64,000 nt of DNA, from NCBI GenBank assembly GCA_902790135.1, contig CADAQM010000012.1:23746-87745 (forward strand). Reading direction: 5' to 3'. The translations under genes were made by a program, and so were the position numbers. Of the stretch, positions 34,612 to 44,309 are shown in pieces; positions within the stretch are counted from its first letter, which is position 1; every line of letters begins with the position of its first letter. Source of the stretch: an uncultured Coriobacteriaceae bacterium (GTDB lineage Bacteria > Actinomycetota > Coriobacteriia > Coriobacteriales > Atopobiaceae). The notes below the pieces were generated by a model. That model made no database searches and had not been told where the DNA came from. It saw only the letters and a list, made by a program, of their open reading frames with translations.

Positions 34612-37600
34612 ATGAGAGCAAAGCATGTCACGTTTGACCGTGCCTACCGTACGCCCTTCGGCGCCTTGCCGCTGGGTGAGTCGGCCACGCTTTCCATTGA
34701 CGTCTGGGATGAGCCCGAGGCCTCGGCGGAGCTTCATCTGTGGGTTGAGGACGAGGCAGAGGAGAACGGCGGACACGAGAAGCTCGTTCCCATGGAGCGT
34801 TCGTCCGAGCCGGCACCGGATGGCGGCGTTCGCTTTACGGTCTCGTACACGCCCAAGAGGGCTGACGTCCTGTGGTACTCGTTCAACGTCACGGCGGCCA
34901 ACGGGGACATCTGGCGCTACGGCGCCCGCGAGGGCAGCCAGATCGGCGAGGGCGCCTTTGCCTACGGCGTGCCACCTTCGTTCCAGATCACGGTCTACGA
35001 CCGGAAGCGTGAGGTGCTGCCCACCTGGTACAAGGACGCCATCGTCTACCAGATCTTCCCGGACCGCTTTGCCCGCGACGACGACTGGCGCGAGCGCGCC
35101 GAGAAGGCCCTTGCAGTGCCGCACGAGGGCATTCCGCGCAGGATCGTCGACGACTGGAACACCTACCCCAACTACGACCGCCGTCCCAACGGCGACATCG
35201 GCAGCTGGGACATGTACGGCGGCTCGCTCGAGGGCATCCGCGGCAAGCTCGACTACCTCGAGAGCATGGGCATCACTGCGCTCTACCTCAACCCGATCTT
35301 CATGGCGCAGTCCAACCACCGTTATGACACCGCGGATTACCTGCAGATCGACCCGATGCTTGGCACCAAGGAGGACTTCGAGCGCCTCTGTGCAGACGCC
35401 GCTAAGCACGGTATCTCGATCATCCTCGACGGCGTGTTCAACCACACCGGCCGTGACTCCCGCTACTTCAACTACTTTGGCAACTTCCCCGAGAAGGGCG
35501 CCTACCAAGGCGAGGACTCGCCCTACCGCAGCTGGTACACCTTCAACGAGGACGGCACCTACGCCGGCTGGTGGGGCAACCCCGACCTGCCCGAGGTCAA
35601 CGAGAACGATGCCGCCTATCGCGAGTTCATCTGTGGCGAGAACGGCGTCGTGCGCTCGTGGCTGCGAGCCGGCGCCCGCGGCTGGCGCCTCGACGTGGCC
35701 GACGAGCTGCCCGACGACTTCATCTGCGACATCAAGGCAGCAGCGCTTGCCGAGAAGCCCGACGCGCTGCTCATCGGCGAGGTCTGGGAGGACGCCACCA
35801 ACAAGCATGCCTATGGCAAGCTGCGCAAGTACTTCCAGGGCGACGAGCTCGACGGCACTATGAACTACCCGCTGCGCCATGCCATCCTCGACTTCCTCAC
35901 GCTGCGCACCACGGCCGGCGAGTGCGTCGACCTCATGGAGCAGCTCTGCGAGAACTACCCCGCCGAGCCCTACCTCTCCTGCCTCAACCTGCTTGGCAGC
36001 CACGACCGCATCCGCCTGCTCACTATCCTGGGCGACTCGCCGCACCGCTCCAGCCTCTCCGAGGACGAGCGCTACAGCTACCGCCTCCCCGAGGACAAGA
36101 AGAGCCTGGCCGTCAGCCGCCTGTGGGTAGCCACGCTGCTGCAGATGACGCTCCCCGGCGTGCCGTGCGTGTACTACGGCGACGAGGCGGGCCTCGAGGG
36201 CTATGCCGACCCGTACTGCCGTGCGCCGTACCCCTGGGACGATGTTGACGTCAACTGCCGCACCATCTATCGCAACGCGATCGCCATCCGCAAGGCGGCA
36301 AGCCCGCTGGCCAACGGCAGCTTCAAGCCGTTTGCCGTGGGCGACGACGTGCTGGGCTTCTGGCGCATTGGCGGCAACGCCGATGACGACACCGTCTGCT
36401 GCATCCTGGCCAACCGCAGCCTCTCCAACTCGCACGTCGTGAGCGTGCCGGTGTGCGGCGAGGTGGCCGACGACATCGTGAGCGGTCGCGAGGTCAAGAT
36501 TGTCGATGCCCAGCGCGGCACCGCAAACAGCGCCGCCGTGCCCACCCGCTGCGACAACGACCCCGACCACGACGCCGAGGTCTTCCTCTGGCCGCTGGGC
36601 ACCGCCGTCATCTACTTCCACGACAAGAAGCGCCTGCAGGCCCCCATGGACCACGCGATGGGCGTGGTCGCGCATATCACGAGCGTGCCCAACGAGGTGG
36701 ACGACCTCACCACGCCCGTCGAGGGCGACAAGGTCAACCGCCCGGGCACCCTGGGCGAGCCGGCAAAGCGCTTTGTGGACTACCTGGCCGCGGCTGGCCA
36801 GCGCTACTGGCAGGTGCTGCCGGTCAACCCCACCGACGAGTTCGGCTCACCCTACGCCGGGCTTTCGGCCTTCGCGGGCAACCCCATGCTGGTGGAGGGC
36901 CTTGCCGGTTCCGAGGGCATCGACGGCGAGGGCCTCGCAGAGCTGGCGGCTCGTCCTGATACCTCCGAATACCTCGCCTTTGTCGAGAAGAACCGCTCCT
37001 GGCTCATCCCCTATGCCACCTTCCGCGCCATCAAGGCCCAGCGAGAGGAGCAGGCGTGGCAGACCTGGCCCGAGGAGCTGCGCGAGTACAGCCCCGAGCT
37101 CTCCGAGCTGCCCGAGCTAGCCGAGCGCATCCACCTCGAGTGCCAGATTCAGTGGGAGTTCCAGCGCCAGTGGGACGAGCTGCACGAGTATGCGGCGTCC
37201 AAGGGCGTCAAGCTCATCGGCGACCTGCCCATGTACGTGAGTGCCGACTCCTCCGACGTGTGGAGCGAGCGCGAGCTGTTCTGCCTGGACGAGACCGGCA
37301 AGCCAAACAAGCTGGCCGGCGCGCCGCCCGATCCCTTCGCGGCAGAGGGCCAGCTGTGGGGCAATCCCACCTACGACTGGTCGCACATGCGTGCCACCGG
37401 CTACGACTGGTGGATGCGCCGCCTGGGCCGCATGTTCGAGCTCTACGACTTCGTGCGCCTCGACCACTTCCTGGGCTTCTCTAGCTACTACGTCATCCCG
37501 CAGGGCAAGGGCGCCGTCGACGGCGCCTGGCACTTTGGCCCTGGCATCGAGATGTTCCGTACCGCATACAACAAGTTCGGTCCGTTGCCGGTCATCGCCG

Positions 37601-38046
37601 AGGACCTGGGCATTATCACCCCGGCCGTGCGCGCGCTGGTGGCCAGCACGGGCTTCCCCGGCATGGACGTGGTGCAGTTCTATGACGGTGACGTGCGCGA
37701 GGGCTACAAGCCGGCGCCTGGCAAGATGGCCTACAGCGGCACGCATGACACCCAGACCCTGCTCGGCTGGTGCGAGCAGCACTTCTTTGGCGGCGATCCG
37801 GCAAACGCAATGGGCGACGAGCGCGCTGTGCGTCTGGCCGATGACCTCATGCGCAAGACGCTGGGGAGCGAGGCGACGGTGGCCATGGTGCCGCTCCAGG
37901 ATGTGCTCGGACTCGACGACGCCTCGCGCATGAACGTGCCGGGCGTGAGCGAAGGCAACTGGAGCTGGCAGGCCACGAGCGAGCAGCTCGAGGCCTCGCA
38001 GGAGCGCCTGCGCAGGCTCGCGGAGGAGTCTCACAGGTTGGTGTAG
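34612..38046 (+). CDS. GH13 alpha-glucosidase/neopullulanase fused to GH77 4-alpha-glucanotransferase
   Basis: An 1144-residue two-enzyme fusion. Residues 1-130 are a starch-binding N-domain (cf. neopullulanases), 135-610 a GH13 barrel with YQIFPDRFA, GVFNHTGRDS, GWRLDVADEL (nucleophile about Asp361), LIGEVWED and LLGSHDRIR. From about 690 a complete MalQ (GH77) follows: YWQVLPVNPTDEFGSPY, GDLPMYVSADSSDVW, FVRLDHFLGF, PVIAEDLG and SGTHDTQTL with the three catalytic acids. Together they can trim and rearrange maltodextrins released by GlgP. ATG 34612 is chosen because the family starts close to the PFGA motif and GGGGAAAGG lies upstream. It follows glgA after a terminator. Confidence 0.9.
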   Translation: MRAKHVTFDRAYRTPFGALPLGESATLSIDVWDEPEASAELHLWVEDEAEENGGHEKLVPMERSSEPAPDGGVRFTVSYTPKRADVLWYSFNVTAANGDIWRYGAREGSQIGEGAFAYGVPPSFQITVYDRKREVLPTWYKDAIVYQIFPDRFARDDDWRERAEKALAVPHEGIPRRIVDDWNTYPNYDRRPNGDIGSWDMYGGSLEGIRGKLDYLESMGITALYLNPIFMAQSNHRYDTADYLQIDPMLGTKEDFERLCADAAKHGISIILDGVFNHTGRDSRYFNYFGNFPEKGAYQGEDSPYRSWYTFNEDGTYAGWWGNPDLPEVNENDAAYREFICGENGVVRSWLRAGARGWRLDVADELPDDFICDIKAAALAEKPDALLIGEVWEDATNKHAYGKLRKYFQGDELDGTMNYPLRHAILDFLTLRTTAGECVDLMEQLCENYPAEPYLSCLNLLGSHDRIRLLTILGDSPHRSSLSEDERYSYRLPEDKKSLAVSRLWVATLLQMTLPGVPCVYYGDEAGLEGYADPYCRAPYPWDDVDVNCRTIYRNAIAIRKAASPLANGSFKPFAVGDDVLGFWRIGGNADDDTVCCILANRSLSNSHVVSVPVCGEVADDIVSGREVKIVDAQRGTANSAAVPTRCDNDPDHDAEVFLWPLGTAVIYFHDKKRLQAPMDHAMGVVAHITSVPNEVDDLTTPVEGDKVNRPGTLGEPAKRFVDYLAAAGQRYWQVLPVNPTDEFGSPYAGLSAFAGNPMLVEGLAGSEGIDGEGLAELAARPDTSEYLAFVEKNRSWLIPYATFRAIKAQREEQAWQTWPEELREYSPELSELPELAERIHLECQIQWEFQRQWDELHEYAASKGVKLIGDLPMYVSADSSDVWSERELFCLDETGKPNKLAGAPPDPFAAEGQLWGNPTYDWSHMRATGYDWWMRRLGRMFELYDFVRLDHFLGFSSYYVIPQGKGAVDGAWHFGPGIEMFRTAYNKFGPLPVIAEDLGIITPAVRALVASTGFPGMDVVQFYDGDVREGYKPAPGKMAYSGTHDTQTLLGWCEQHFFGGDPANAMGDERAVRLADDLMRKTLGSEATVAMVPLQDVLGLDDASRMNVPGVSEGNWSWQATSEQLEASQERLRRLAEESHRLV

Positions 38047-38268
38047 GCTCTGGTGGCAAGCATGCTTGAAAGGGCGGCCCGATGCGCAGACGATGCATCG
38101 GGCTGCCTCGTGCGTTCGACAGGCCCGCAGCCGCTCATCCCCGCGATTTGCCTTCGGTAGGTGCTTGTTTGGCGATGCTTCAAACGCCTTTCTTCTCAGC
38201 GCCCTGCATGAAGTACCATGAAGCACGTATGACGATGGCGCCGTCAGACGCCTATAAGGAGCGGATAG

Positions 38269-40683
38269 ATGAGCATTGCCATAACGAGCGTACGCCGGCT
38301 GCGTGAGGGTCTGATAGCCGAGGTCCGCCTGGGTGAGGATGCCACCGACTGCACGTTGGTGGCGCACGCGGCCACGGCTGATGGAGCTGAGCTGCCAGTG
38401 CGTGCGGTGCATGGTGGCGAGGAGGGCGAGTGGACCTGTGCCCTCTCGGCACTGACCATCACGCAGGTGCTCACGCTCTCGGCCGTTTCCTGGGAGGGCA
38501 CGTCTATCGAGGAGCGCACGCTCAAGCTCAACCCCCTGGCAACACGCATGCCCTCGCCTGTGGACATGCTCCGGCGTCCGCGTCACACGGCTCCGCAAAC
38601 GTTTGATACGCGCAAGGCAATGGACGAGTGGCACGTGACGGTCGACCGCCTGATGGCCATCCAAGACGGCATGGACATCTGCCACGGGCACGCCACGGTG
38701 GTCGGTGCGGGGCGTCAGGCTGTGGAGGGCGGCGTCAACGTGTCGGTTCTCGACGCGCGCGGGCGCGAGCTGACCGCCGGCTCATGGGTCTGCCTGAGCG
38801 ACGAGGTCCATCCGCAGGGCACTTATCAGGGCTTCTTCGAGCGGCGGGTGGAGTTCTCCGTCAAGGTGCCGTCTGCTATCACCACGCTGGTGGTCTGGAT
38901 GAGGCCAGCCGAGGGTTCTGAGATTCCCGGAGGCTTTGTCTCGCTCGGACCGCGCCAGACGCAGGTGCTACGCGAGATTTGGCGCCGCCAGGCCACCGAC
39001 GCGCACGACGACCAGGTCTACGAGACCTGGTTCGTGGAGAAGCACGCCGTGACACCCGCGGAGCTCTCGATGCAGCAGGACGCCTCGTTCGAACGCGGAC
39101 CTGATTTCTCGCTGGTGGCAGCCCTGCACGATGTGACCCCCGACGCACTACGCGAGATGTCGGAGTCGGTCCTGTCGCAGAGCTACGGCCATCTCGAGCT
39201 GGTGCTCGTCAATTCGGCCCCCGACAACAAGCACCTGGCCTCCGCAGTGCGTGGGCTCGAGCTTGCCGACGCACGCGTCAAGAGCGTGCCGCTGGCGGCG
39301 GACTTCGGCCTTGCCGCGGCGCTTAGCGAGGGCATAGATGCCGCCACGGGCGACTACGTGTGCCTGCTGGGCGAGGGAGACCTGCTCGCCCATGATGCGT
39401 TGTGGCAGCTGGCTTCTGCCATTGACCGTAACCCCGAGGCGGATCTGCTTTACACCGACGAGGACCGCATCGAGCACGGCCGTCACGTGCGTCCGCACTT
39501 CAAGCCCGACTGGGACCCCGACCTGCTCATGGGTACCAACTACCTGGGCGGACTTACCGTCGTGCGCAAGGCCCTGCTCGAGGACATGGAGACGATGCGG
39601 CCGGAGCTGGATGGCGCGCAGAACTACCGTGTGGCGCTCTATGCGTCAGCGCGGGCCCGCAAGGTGGTGCACGTGCCGCGCGTGCTGTACCACGCCCGCA
39701 AGGCGACGCGCAAGGCGGCTGGTGCCGCCAACACGGCGCCCGCCCTCGCCGCGCTGCGCCAGCATCTCGAGGAGACCGGTAGCACGGCCACCGCGCGCTT
39801 CTCCGCCCGCGTCCCCCAGGGACTTGAGGTGTCCTTTGGACTGCCTGAGCCCGACGAGCAGCCTATGGTGTCGGTGATCATCGTCAACCGTGACAACGTG
39901 ACATCGCTGGAGCGCTGTCTGACCTCCATCCGCGAGCGCACCACCTACGCAAACTACGAGGTGGTAATCGTCGAGCAGGGAAGCGTGGAGCCCGCGACCT
40001 TCGAGTTCTACCGCCGCGCTGAGGAGGAGGACGAGCGCGTCCGCACCATCTTCTACCAGGGCGACGCTGGCACCGAGCAGGCGCGCCTCATCAACTTCGG
40101 CGTCTCGCGCGCCAAGGGGGACTATCTGCTTTTGCTCTCGCCGCGCACCGAGGTGACCGAGGCCGGCTGGATGGGGCGTCTCGTCAGCCTCTGCATGCGC
40201 GAGGACACGGGTGCGGCCGGCGCACGGCTGGTGCGCACCGACGGGACCATCTCGCTGTCGGGCGTGGCTCTCGCGCCGAGCGGGCCTGTCGCCCTGGGGC
40301 GCTACCTGCCCGCCACCGACTCGTCCAGCCCCAACGTCTCACTGCTGCATACCGTGACCATGGCGCCTGGCGCCTGCCTGATGGTGGATGCTGCGGCGTT
40401 TCGCAAGGTCGGTGGCATGGCGGTGGAGTTCTCCACGCGCTTTGGCACGGAGGACCTGTGCCTCAGGCTCTGGGCGCGCGGCTTCCGCGTGGTGCTCGAC
40501 CCGCAGGTGACCCTCACGCACTATCGCCCGCTCTACGACGACGAGGTCGACGACCAGAGTGCCCATAGGCTCGAAGCCATCGGCCGTCTGTGGGAGAGCT
40601 GGCCCTTTGGCCCCGACGCGACGGACCCGTGCCTCGGACCCAACGTGGATCCGGAGAGCCCGTATCGCATCCTCAGGGCCTAG
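38269..40683 (+). CDS. Tandem GT2 glycosyltransferase
   Basis: An 804-residue protein. After about 280 residues of non-catalytic sequence come two GT-A folds. The first (about 285-490) has SLVAALHDVTPDALREM, SVLSQSYGHLELVLVN and YTDEDRI (DxD-type). The second (about 525-770) has SVIIVNRDNVTSLERCL, ANYEVVIVEQG and HYRPLYDDE. This pattern is that of rhamnan or O-antigen GT2 enzymes with two domains. No membrane helices; it would act on the cytoplasmic face. No other polysaccharide genes are adjacent, so the product is unknown. ATG after AAGGAG. Confidence 0.8.
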   Translation: MSIAITSVRRLREGLIAEVRLGEDATDCTLVAHAATADGAELPVRAVHGGEEGEWTCALSALTITQVLTLSAVSWEGTSIEERTLKLNPLATRMPSPVDMLRRPRHTAPQTFDTRKAMDEWHVTVDRLMAIQDGMDICHGHATVVGAGRQAVEGGVNVSVLDARGRELTAGSWVCLSDEVHPQGTYQGFFERRVEFSVKVPSAITTLVVWMRPAEGSEIPGGFVSLGPRQTQVLREIWRRQATDAHDDQVYETWFVEKHAVTPAELSMQQDASFERGPDFSLVAALHDVTPDALREMSESVLSQSYGHLELVLVNSAPDNKHLASAVRGLELADARVKSVPLAADFGLAAALSEGIDAATGDYVCLLGEGDLLAHDALWQLASAIDRNPEADLLYTDEDRIEHGRHVRPHFKPDWDPDLLMGTNYLGGLTVVRKALLEDMETMRPELDGAQNYRVALYASARARKVVHVPRVLYHARKATRKAAGAANTAPALAALRQHLEETGSTATARFSARVPQGLEVSFGLPEPDEQPMVSVIIVNRDNVTSLERCLTSIRERTTYANYEVVIVEQGSVEPATFEFYRRAEEEDERVRTIFYQGDAGTEQARLINFGVSRAKGDYLLLLSPRTEVTEAGWMGRLVSLCMREDTGAAGARLVRTDGTISLSGVALAPSGPVALGRYLPATDSSSPNVSLLHTVTMAPGACLMVDAAAFRKVGGMAVEFSTRFGTEDLCLRLWARGFRVVLDPQVTLTHYRPLYDDEVDDQSAHRLEAIGRLWESWPFGPDATDPCLGPNVDPESPYRILRA

Positions 40684-40748
40684 TGGCGGGTATCGTGGGC
40701 TTCTAGGTGTATGCTGGACCGTCCGTCCCTGCCTCGACAAGGAGTCGC

Positions 40749-43700
40749 ATGTTCATAGACAGCGTTTCGCAGCAGCTCCTTGCTGCGCAAGAGCTTTCGC
40801 CCCTGCTCAAGGAGCTGGGGGCGGGCAACGAGGTCACGTTTGCCGTGGCCCAGTCGGCGCGGCCGCTTCTGGTGGCTGCGCTCTGGGCGCATGACCCCAG
40901 GCCGTGTCTGCTGGTGGTGTCGGGCGAGGAGGCGGCCGACCGTGCCGCACGGGCGCTTGCAGCCTGGCTGGGGCGCGAGAATGTCGCCCGCTATCCCGAG
41001 CGCCGTGACTGGCCCTGGTCGGAGAAGCCTGCCGACGATGCGGTGGTCGGTGCGCGCTGCAACGCCATCGCCCGCCTGGCCGCAGGCGAGCAGTGTGTGG
41101 TGGTGGCGAGTGCCCGCTCTCTCTTGCGGCGCGTGCCGCCAGTGCGCTCGGGCTACTATGCCTCGAGCACCTTCGCGGTAGGCGACGAGGTCGAGTTCGC
41201 CGACGTGGGACTCCTCCTGGTGGGAATGGGATATGCCGAGGTGGGTGCCTCGTCCGACGTTGACACCCCCGGTACCTTCCATGTGCACGGCGACACCGTG
41301 GACGTCTTTCCCGCGCAGGCGACCTCACCCGTGCGCATCGAGTTCTTTGGCGACGAGATCGACCGTATGCGTCGCATGGTGGCCTCAACTGGCCAGACCA
41401 TCGGCGAGCTGCAGGAGGTGAGCATCTCGCCCTGTCGCGAGATTGCTCTCAGCGACAAGACCGTGGGCAACGCAGAGCGCGCTCTCTTCCGTGCGGCACA
41501 GGACAACTCCAAGGTGGCCGCCGACCTCGAGCTGATCAAGGCGCGGGCGGCCGACCCGTCGCTCGACCGCTATCTGCCGCAGCTCTATGGTGGCAGCGCG
41601 ATGCCCGTGGAGCACATCTCGTCCGATGCCCTGGTAGTGCTCGCCGAGCCGCGCGCCCTCTTTGACGACTGCACCCGCGCCTTCGACGAGATCCAGGCTG
41701 CGGCGGGCATGGCTCACGTGCCGGTCGACGGGCTCTTCACCACGCCGCGCGCCATGAGCTTTGGTACCCAGCAGCGGCTGTCGCTCTCGTCGATCCTCAT
41801 GCAGGGCGGCGCGGCAGTCTCCGAGCTGGAGGTCCGCCAGCCGGCCATCGCCGGGTCCGACACCAAGCTGCTCGGGCGCGTGCGCCAGTTTGTGAACGAC
41901 CACTACGCCGTGGTGTTTGCCGTGCCGGACCGCAGCGCGCGCGAGCACCTGGAGCTCACCTTCTCCGACGAGCACATCCCCTTCGAGGAGCGCCTGGGCG
42001 GCAGCTACCGTCAGGCAGGGGCCCATGAGGCCACCGAGCTGCTCAAACGTGGGTCCGTGACCTTCACCGACCTGCCCGTGCCCGCGGGCGTGGTCATTCC
42101 GCCGGCGCACCTCGCGGTGCTCTCCGTGGGCGACCTCACCACCCGTACGGCGCGCAAGAGCCGCGGTCGGCGCGTGGACGTGACCTCGGTCACCTTCCCC
42201 TTCAAGCCGGGTGACTACGTGGTGCACGCCACCCACGGCATCGCGCTGTTCTCCGACATCGTCCGCCAGGAGGTGGGCGGTCGCGAGCGCGACTACTTCC
42301 TGCTGGAGTACGCGGGCGGCGACAAGCTCTACGTGCCGCTCGAGCAGGTGGACCGCGTCACGCGCTATGTGGGCCCGGACGGGGGCAGCCCGCGCCTGAC
42401 GCGCCTCAACACTGCCGACTGGAGCCGCGTGACGAGCAAGGCCCGTACCAGCGCAAAGAAGCTCGCATTCGACCTCGTGGACCTCTACACCCGTCGCTCC
42501 TCGGTGACGGGCTATGCCTTCTCGCCCGACACGCCCGCCCAGGCGGACATGGAGGCGAGCTTCCCCTACGAGGTGACCGACGACCAGAAGCGCGCCATCG
42601 CCGACATCAAGGCCGACATGGAGGCCGCGCGCCCGATGGACCGCCTGCTCTGCGGCGACGTAGGCTTCGGTAAGACCGAGGTGGCCCTGCGCGCCGCCTT
42701 CAAGTGCTGCCAGGACGGCAAGCAGGTGATGGTGCTGTGCCCCACCACCATTCTGGCCGAGCAGCACTTCCAGACCTTCTTCGAGCGCTTTGCCCCCTTT
42801 GACGTGCAGGTTCGCGTGCTGTCGCGCTTTGTTACGCCAGCCCAGCAGCGTCAGGCGCTCAAGGGCTTCGCGGACGGTACGGTGCAGGTGCTCATCGGCA
42901 CGCACCGCCTGCTCTCCGCGGACGTCAACCCCTACGACCTCGGTCTCGTCATCATCGACGAGGAGCAGCGCTTTGGCGTGCAGCACAAGGAGCAGCTCAA
43001 GAACATGCGCGAGCAGGTCGACGTGCTCACGCTCTCGGCCACCCCCATCCCGCGTACCATGCAGATGGCGGTCTCGGGCGTACGCGACATGTCGCTGATC
43101 CTCACGCCGCCCCCGGGGCGCCTGCCGGTCAAGGTGTCGGTGGGGGAGTACGACCCCAATATCGTGAGCGACGCCATCCGCTTCGAGCTGGCGCGCAAGG
43201 GACAGGTGTACTACGTGTCCAACCGCGTGACCACCATCGAGGACGCGGTGGAGCGCGTGAACGAGGCCGCGCCCGAGGCGCGCGTGGGTGTGGCGCACGG
43301 ACAGATGAGCGCGGCGCAGGTGGAGGACGTGATGCTGCAGTTCTCCGCCCACGAGATCGACGTGCTCGTGGCGACCACGATCATCGAGAGCGGCATCGAC
43401 AACCCGCACACCAACACGCTGATCATCGAGGACTCGCAGCGTCTCGGCCTGGCGCAGCTCTACCAGCTCAAGGGCCGCGTGGGCCGCGGGCGCCTGCAGG
43501 CCTACGCGTACTTCATGTTCCCCGGCGAGATCCCGCTGACGCCGGAGGCCACCGACCGCCTGCTCGCCCTGGACGAGTTTCAGGACCTGGGCAGCGGCAT
43601 GCGCATCGCCATGCGCGACCTGGAGATTCGCGGCGCGGGCTCGCTCATGGGTGCCGAGCAGCACGGTAATCTCTCCGGCGTGGGATTTGACCTGTTTACG

Positions 43701-44192
43701 CAGATGCTGGGGCAGGCTGTGGCCGAGGCGCGCGGCGAGGCCGGTGATATGGAGGTGCCCGAGGTCACTATCAACCTCCAGGCCGACTTCTATCTGGCCG
43801 AGGAGTACCTGCCCGACGTGGACAAGCGCGTGCTTGCGTACCGCCGCCTTGCCGCGGCAACCGAGCTCTCCGAGGTGGACAGCCTGCAGACGGAACTCGA
43901 GGACCGCTACGGCGCGCTGCCGCTGGCCGGTAAGAACCTCTTCGACCGCGCGCGCATCCGTATCCGTGCGGGGCGGCTCAAGTGCACGTCGGTGTCGCTC
44001 ACGGGCGGGCGCATCGTCTACCAGGGCGTGGACGTGCCACGCCGCCTGCTGCCCAAGCTCAAGGCACGTCGAGCGCTGGTGCTGCCCAAGTCGCAGGTGC
44101 TCAAGTACCCCTTCCACACGGGCCGCGAGGAGATCATGCCGGCTGCGCTGGGGGTGCTCGAAGAGCTTGGCGGGGACGACGAGGAGGCCTGA
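40749..44192 (+). CDS. mfd: Transcription-repair coupling factor
   Basis: An 1147-residue translocase that removes stalled RNA polymerase and recruits UvrA. It shows the UvrB-homology N-terminal part (VDVFPAQATSPVRIEFFGDEI), the CarD-like RNAP-interaction domain (FKPGDYVVHATHGIALF), and the RecG-like helicase core with GDVGFGKTEVALRAAF, IIDEEQRFGV, LSATPIPRTM and the QLKGRVGRGRLQAYAY region, then the TRCF C-domain. ATG 40749 follows AAGGAG. mazG is the next gene, separated by an inverted repeat. Confidence 0.96.
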   Translation: MFIDSVSQQLLAAQELSPLLKELGAGNEVTFAVAQSARPLLVAALWAHDPRPCLLVVSGEEAADRAARALAAWLGRENVARYPERRDWPWSEKPADDAVVGARCNAIARLAAGEQCVVVASARSLLRRVPPVRSGYYASSTFAVGDEVEFADVGLLLVGMGYAEVGASSDVDTPGTFHVHGDTVDVFPAQATSPVRIEFFGDEIDRMRRMVASTGQTIGELQEVSISPCREIALSDKTVGNAERALFRAAQDNSKVAADLELIKARAADPSLDRYLPQLYGGSAMPVEHISSDALVVLAEPRALFDDCTRAFDEIQAAAGMAHVPVDGLFTTPRAMSFGTQQRLSLSSILMQGGAAVSELEVRQPAIAGSDTKLLGRVRQFVNDHYAVVFAVPDRSAREHLELTFSDEHIPFEERLGGSYRQAGAHEATELLKRGSVTFTDLPVPAGVVIPPAHLAVLSVGDLTTRTARKSRGRRVDVTSVTFPFKPGDYVVHATHGIALFSDIVRQEVGGRERDYFLLEYAGGDKLYVPLEQVDRVTRYVGPDGGSPRLTRLNTADWSRVTSKARTSAKKLAFDLVDLYTRRSSVTGYAFSPDTPAQADMEASFPYEVTDDQKRAIADIKADMEAARPMDRLLCGDVGFGKTEVALRAAFKCCQDGKQVMVLCPTTILAEQHFQTFFERFAPFDVQVRVLSRFVTPAQQRQALKGFADGTVQVLIGTHRLLSADVNPYDLGLVIIDEEQRFGVQHKEQLKNMREQVDVLTLSATPIPRTMQMAVSGVRDMSLILTPPPGRLPVKVSVGEYDPNIVSDAIRFELARKGQVYYVSNRVTTIEDAVERVNEAAPEARVGVAHGQMSAAQVEDVMLQFSAHEIDVLVATTIIESGIDNPHTNTLIIEDSQRLGLAQLYQLKGRVGRGRLQAYAYFMFPGEIPLTPEATDRLLALDEFQDLGSGMRIAMRDLEIRGAGSLMGAEQHGNLSGVGFDLFTQMLGQAVAEARGEAGDMEVPEVTINLQADFYLAEEYLPDVDKRVLAYRRLAAATELSEVDSLQTELEDRYGALPLAGKNLFDRARIRIRAGRLKCTSVSLTGGRIVYQGVDVPRRLLPKLKARRALVLPKSQVLKYPFHTGREEIMPAALGVLEELGGDDEEA

Positions 44193-44200
44193 TACTTTAC

Positions 44201-44275
44201 CGGGTACCTCAAACTCGAGAATCCTGAGACATCAACAGGGATTTTGCTTCGCGTCAATCGAGTTTGAGGTACCCG
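44201..44275. repeat. 18-bp perfect inverted repeat between mfd and mazG
   Basis: CGGGTACCTCAAACTCGA (44201-44218) and TCGAGTTTGAGGTACCCG (44258-44275) flank 39 bp. An outer CTTT/AAAG pair (44195-44198, 44278-44281) extends the stem. The middle has a smaller AATCCTG/CAGGGATT hairpin. Not a plain terminator, as no T-run follows; it looks like a small fold-back (MITE/REP-like) element. Confidence 0.7.
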
Positions 44276-44309
44276 CAAAAGTACACACCCACTCAGAGAG
44301 GGACTGACG

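Noticed and set aside
41385..44117. 910-codon open frame antisense to mfd
   Set aside because: Shadow of mfd; His/Leu/Gly-rich without motifs.
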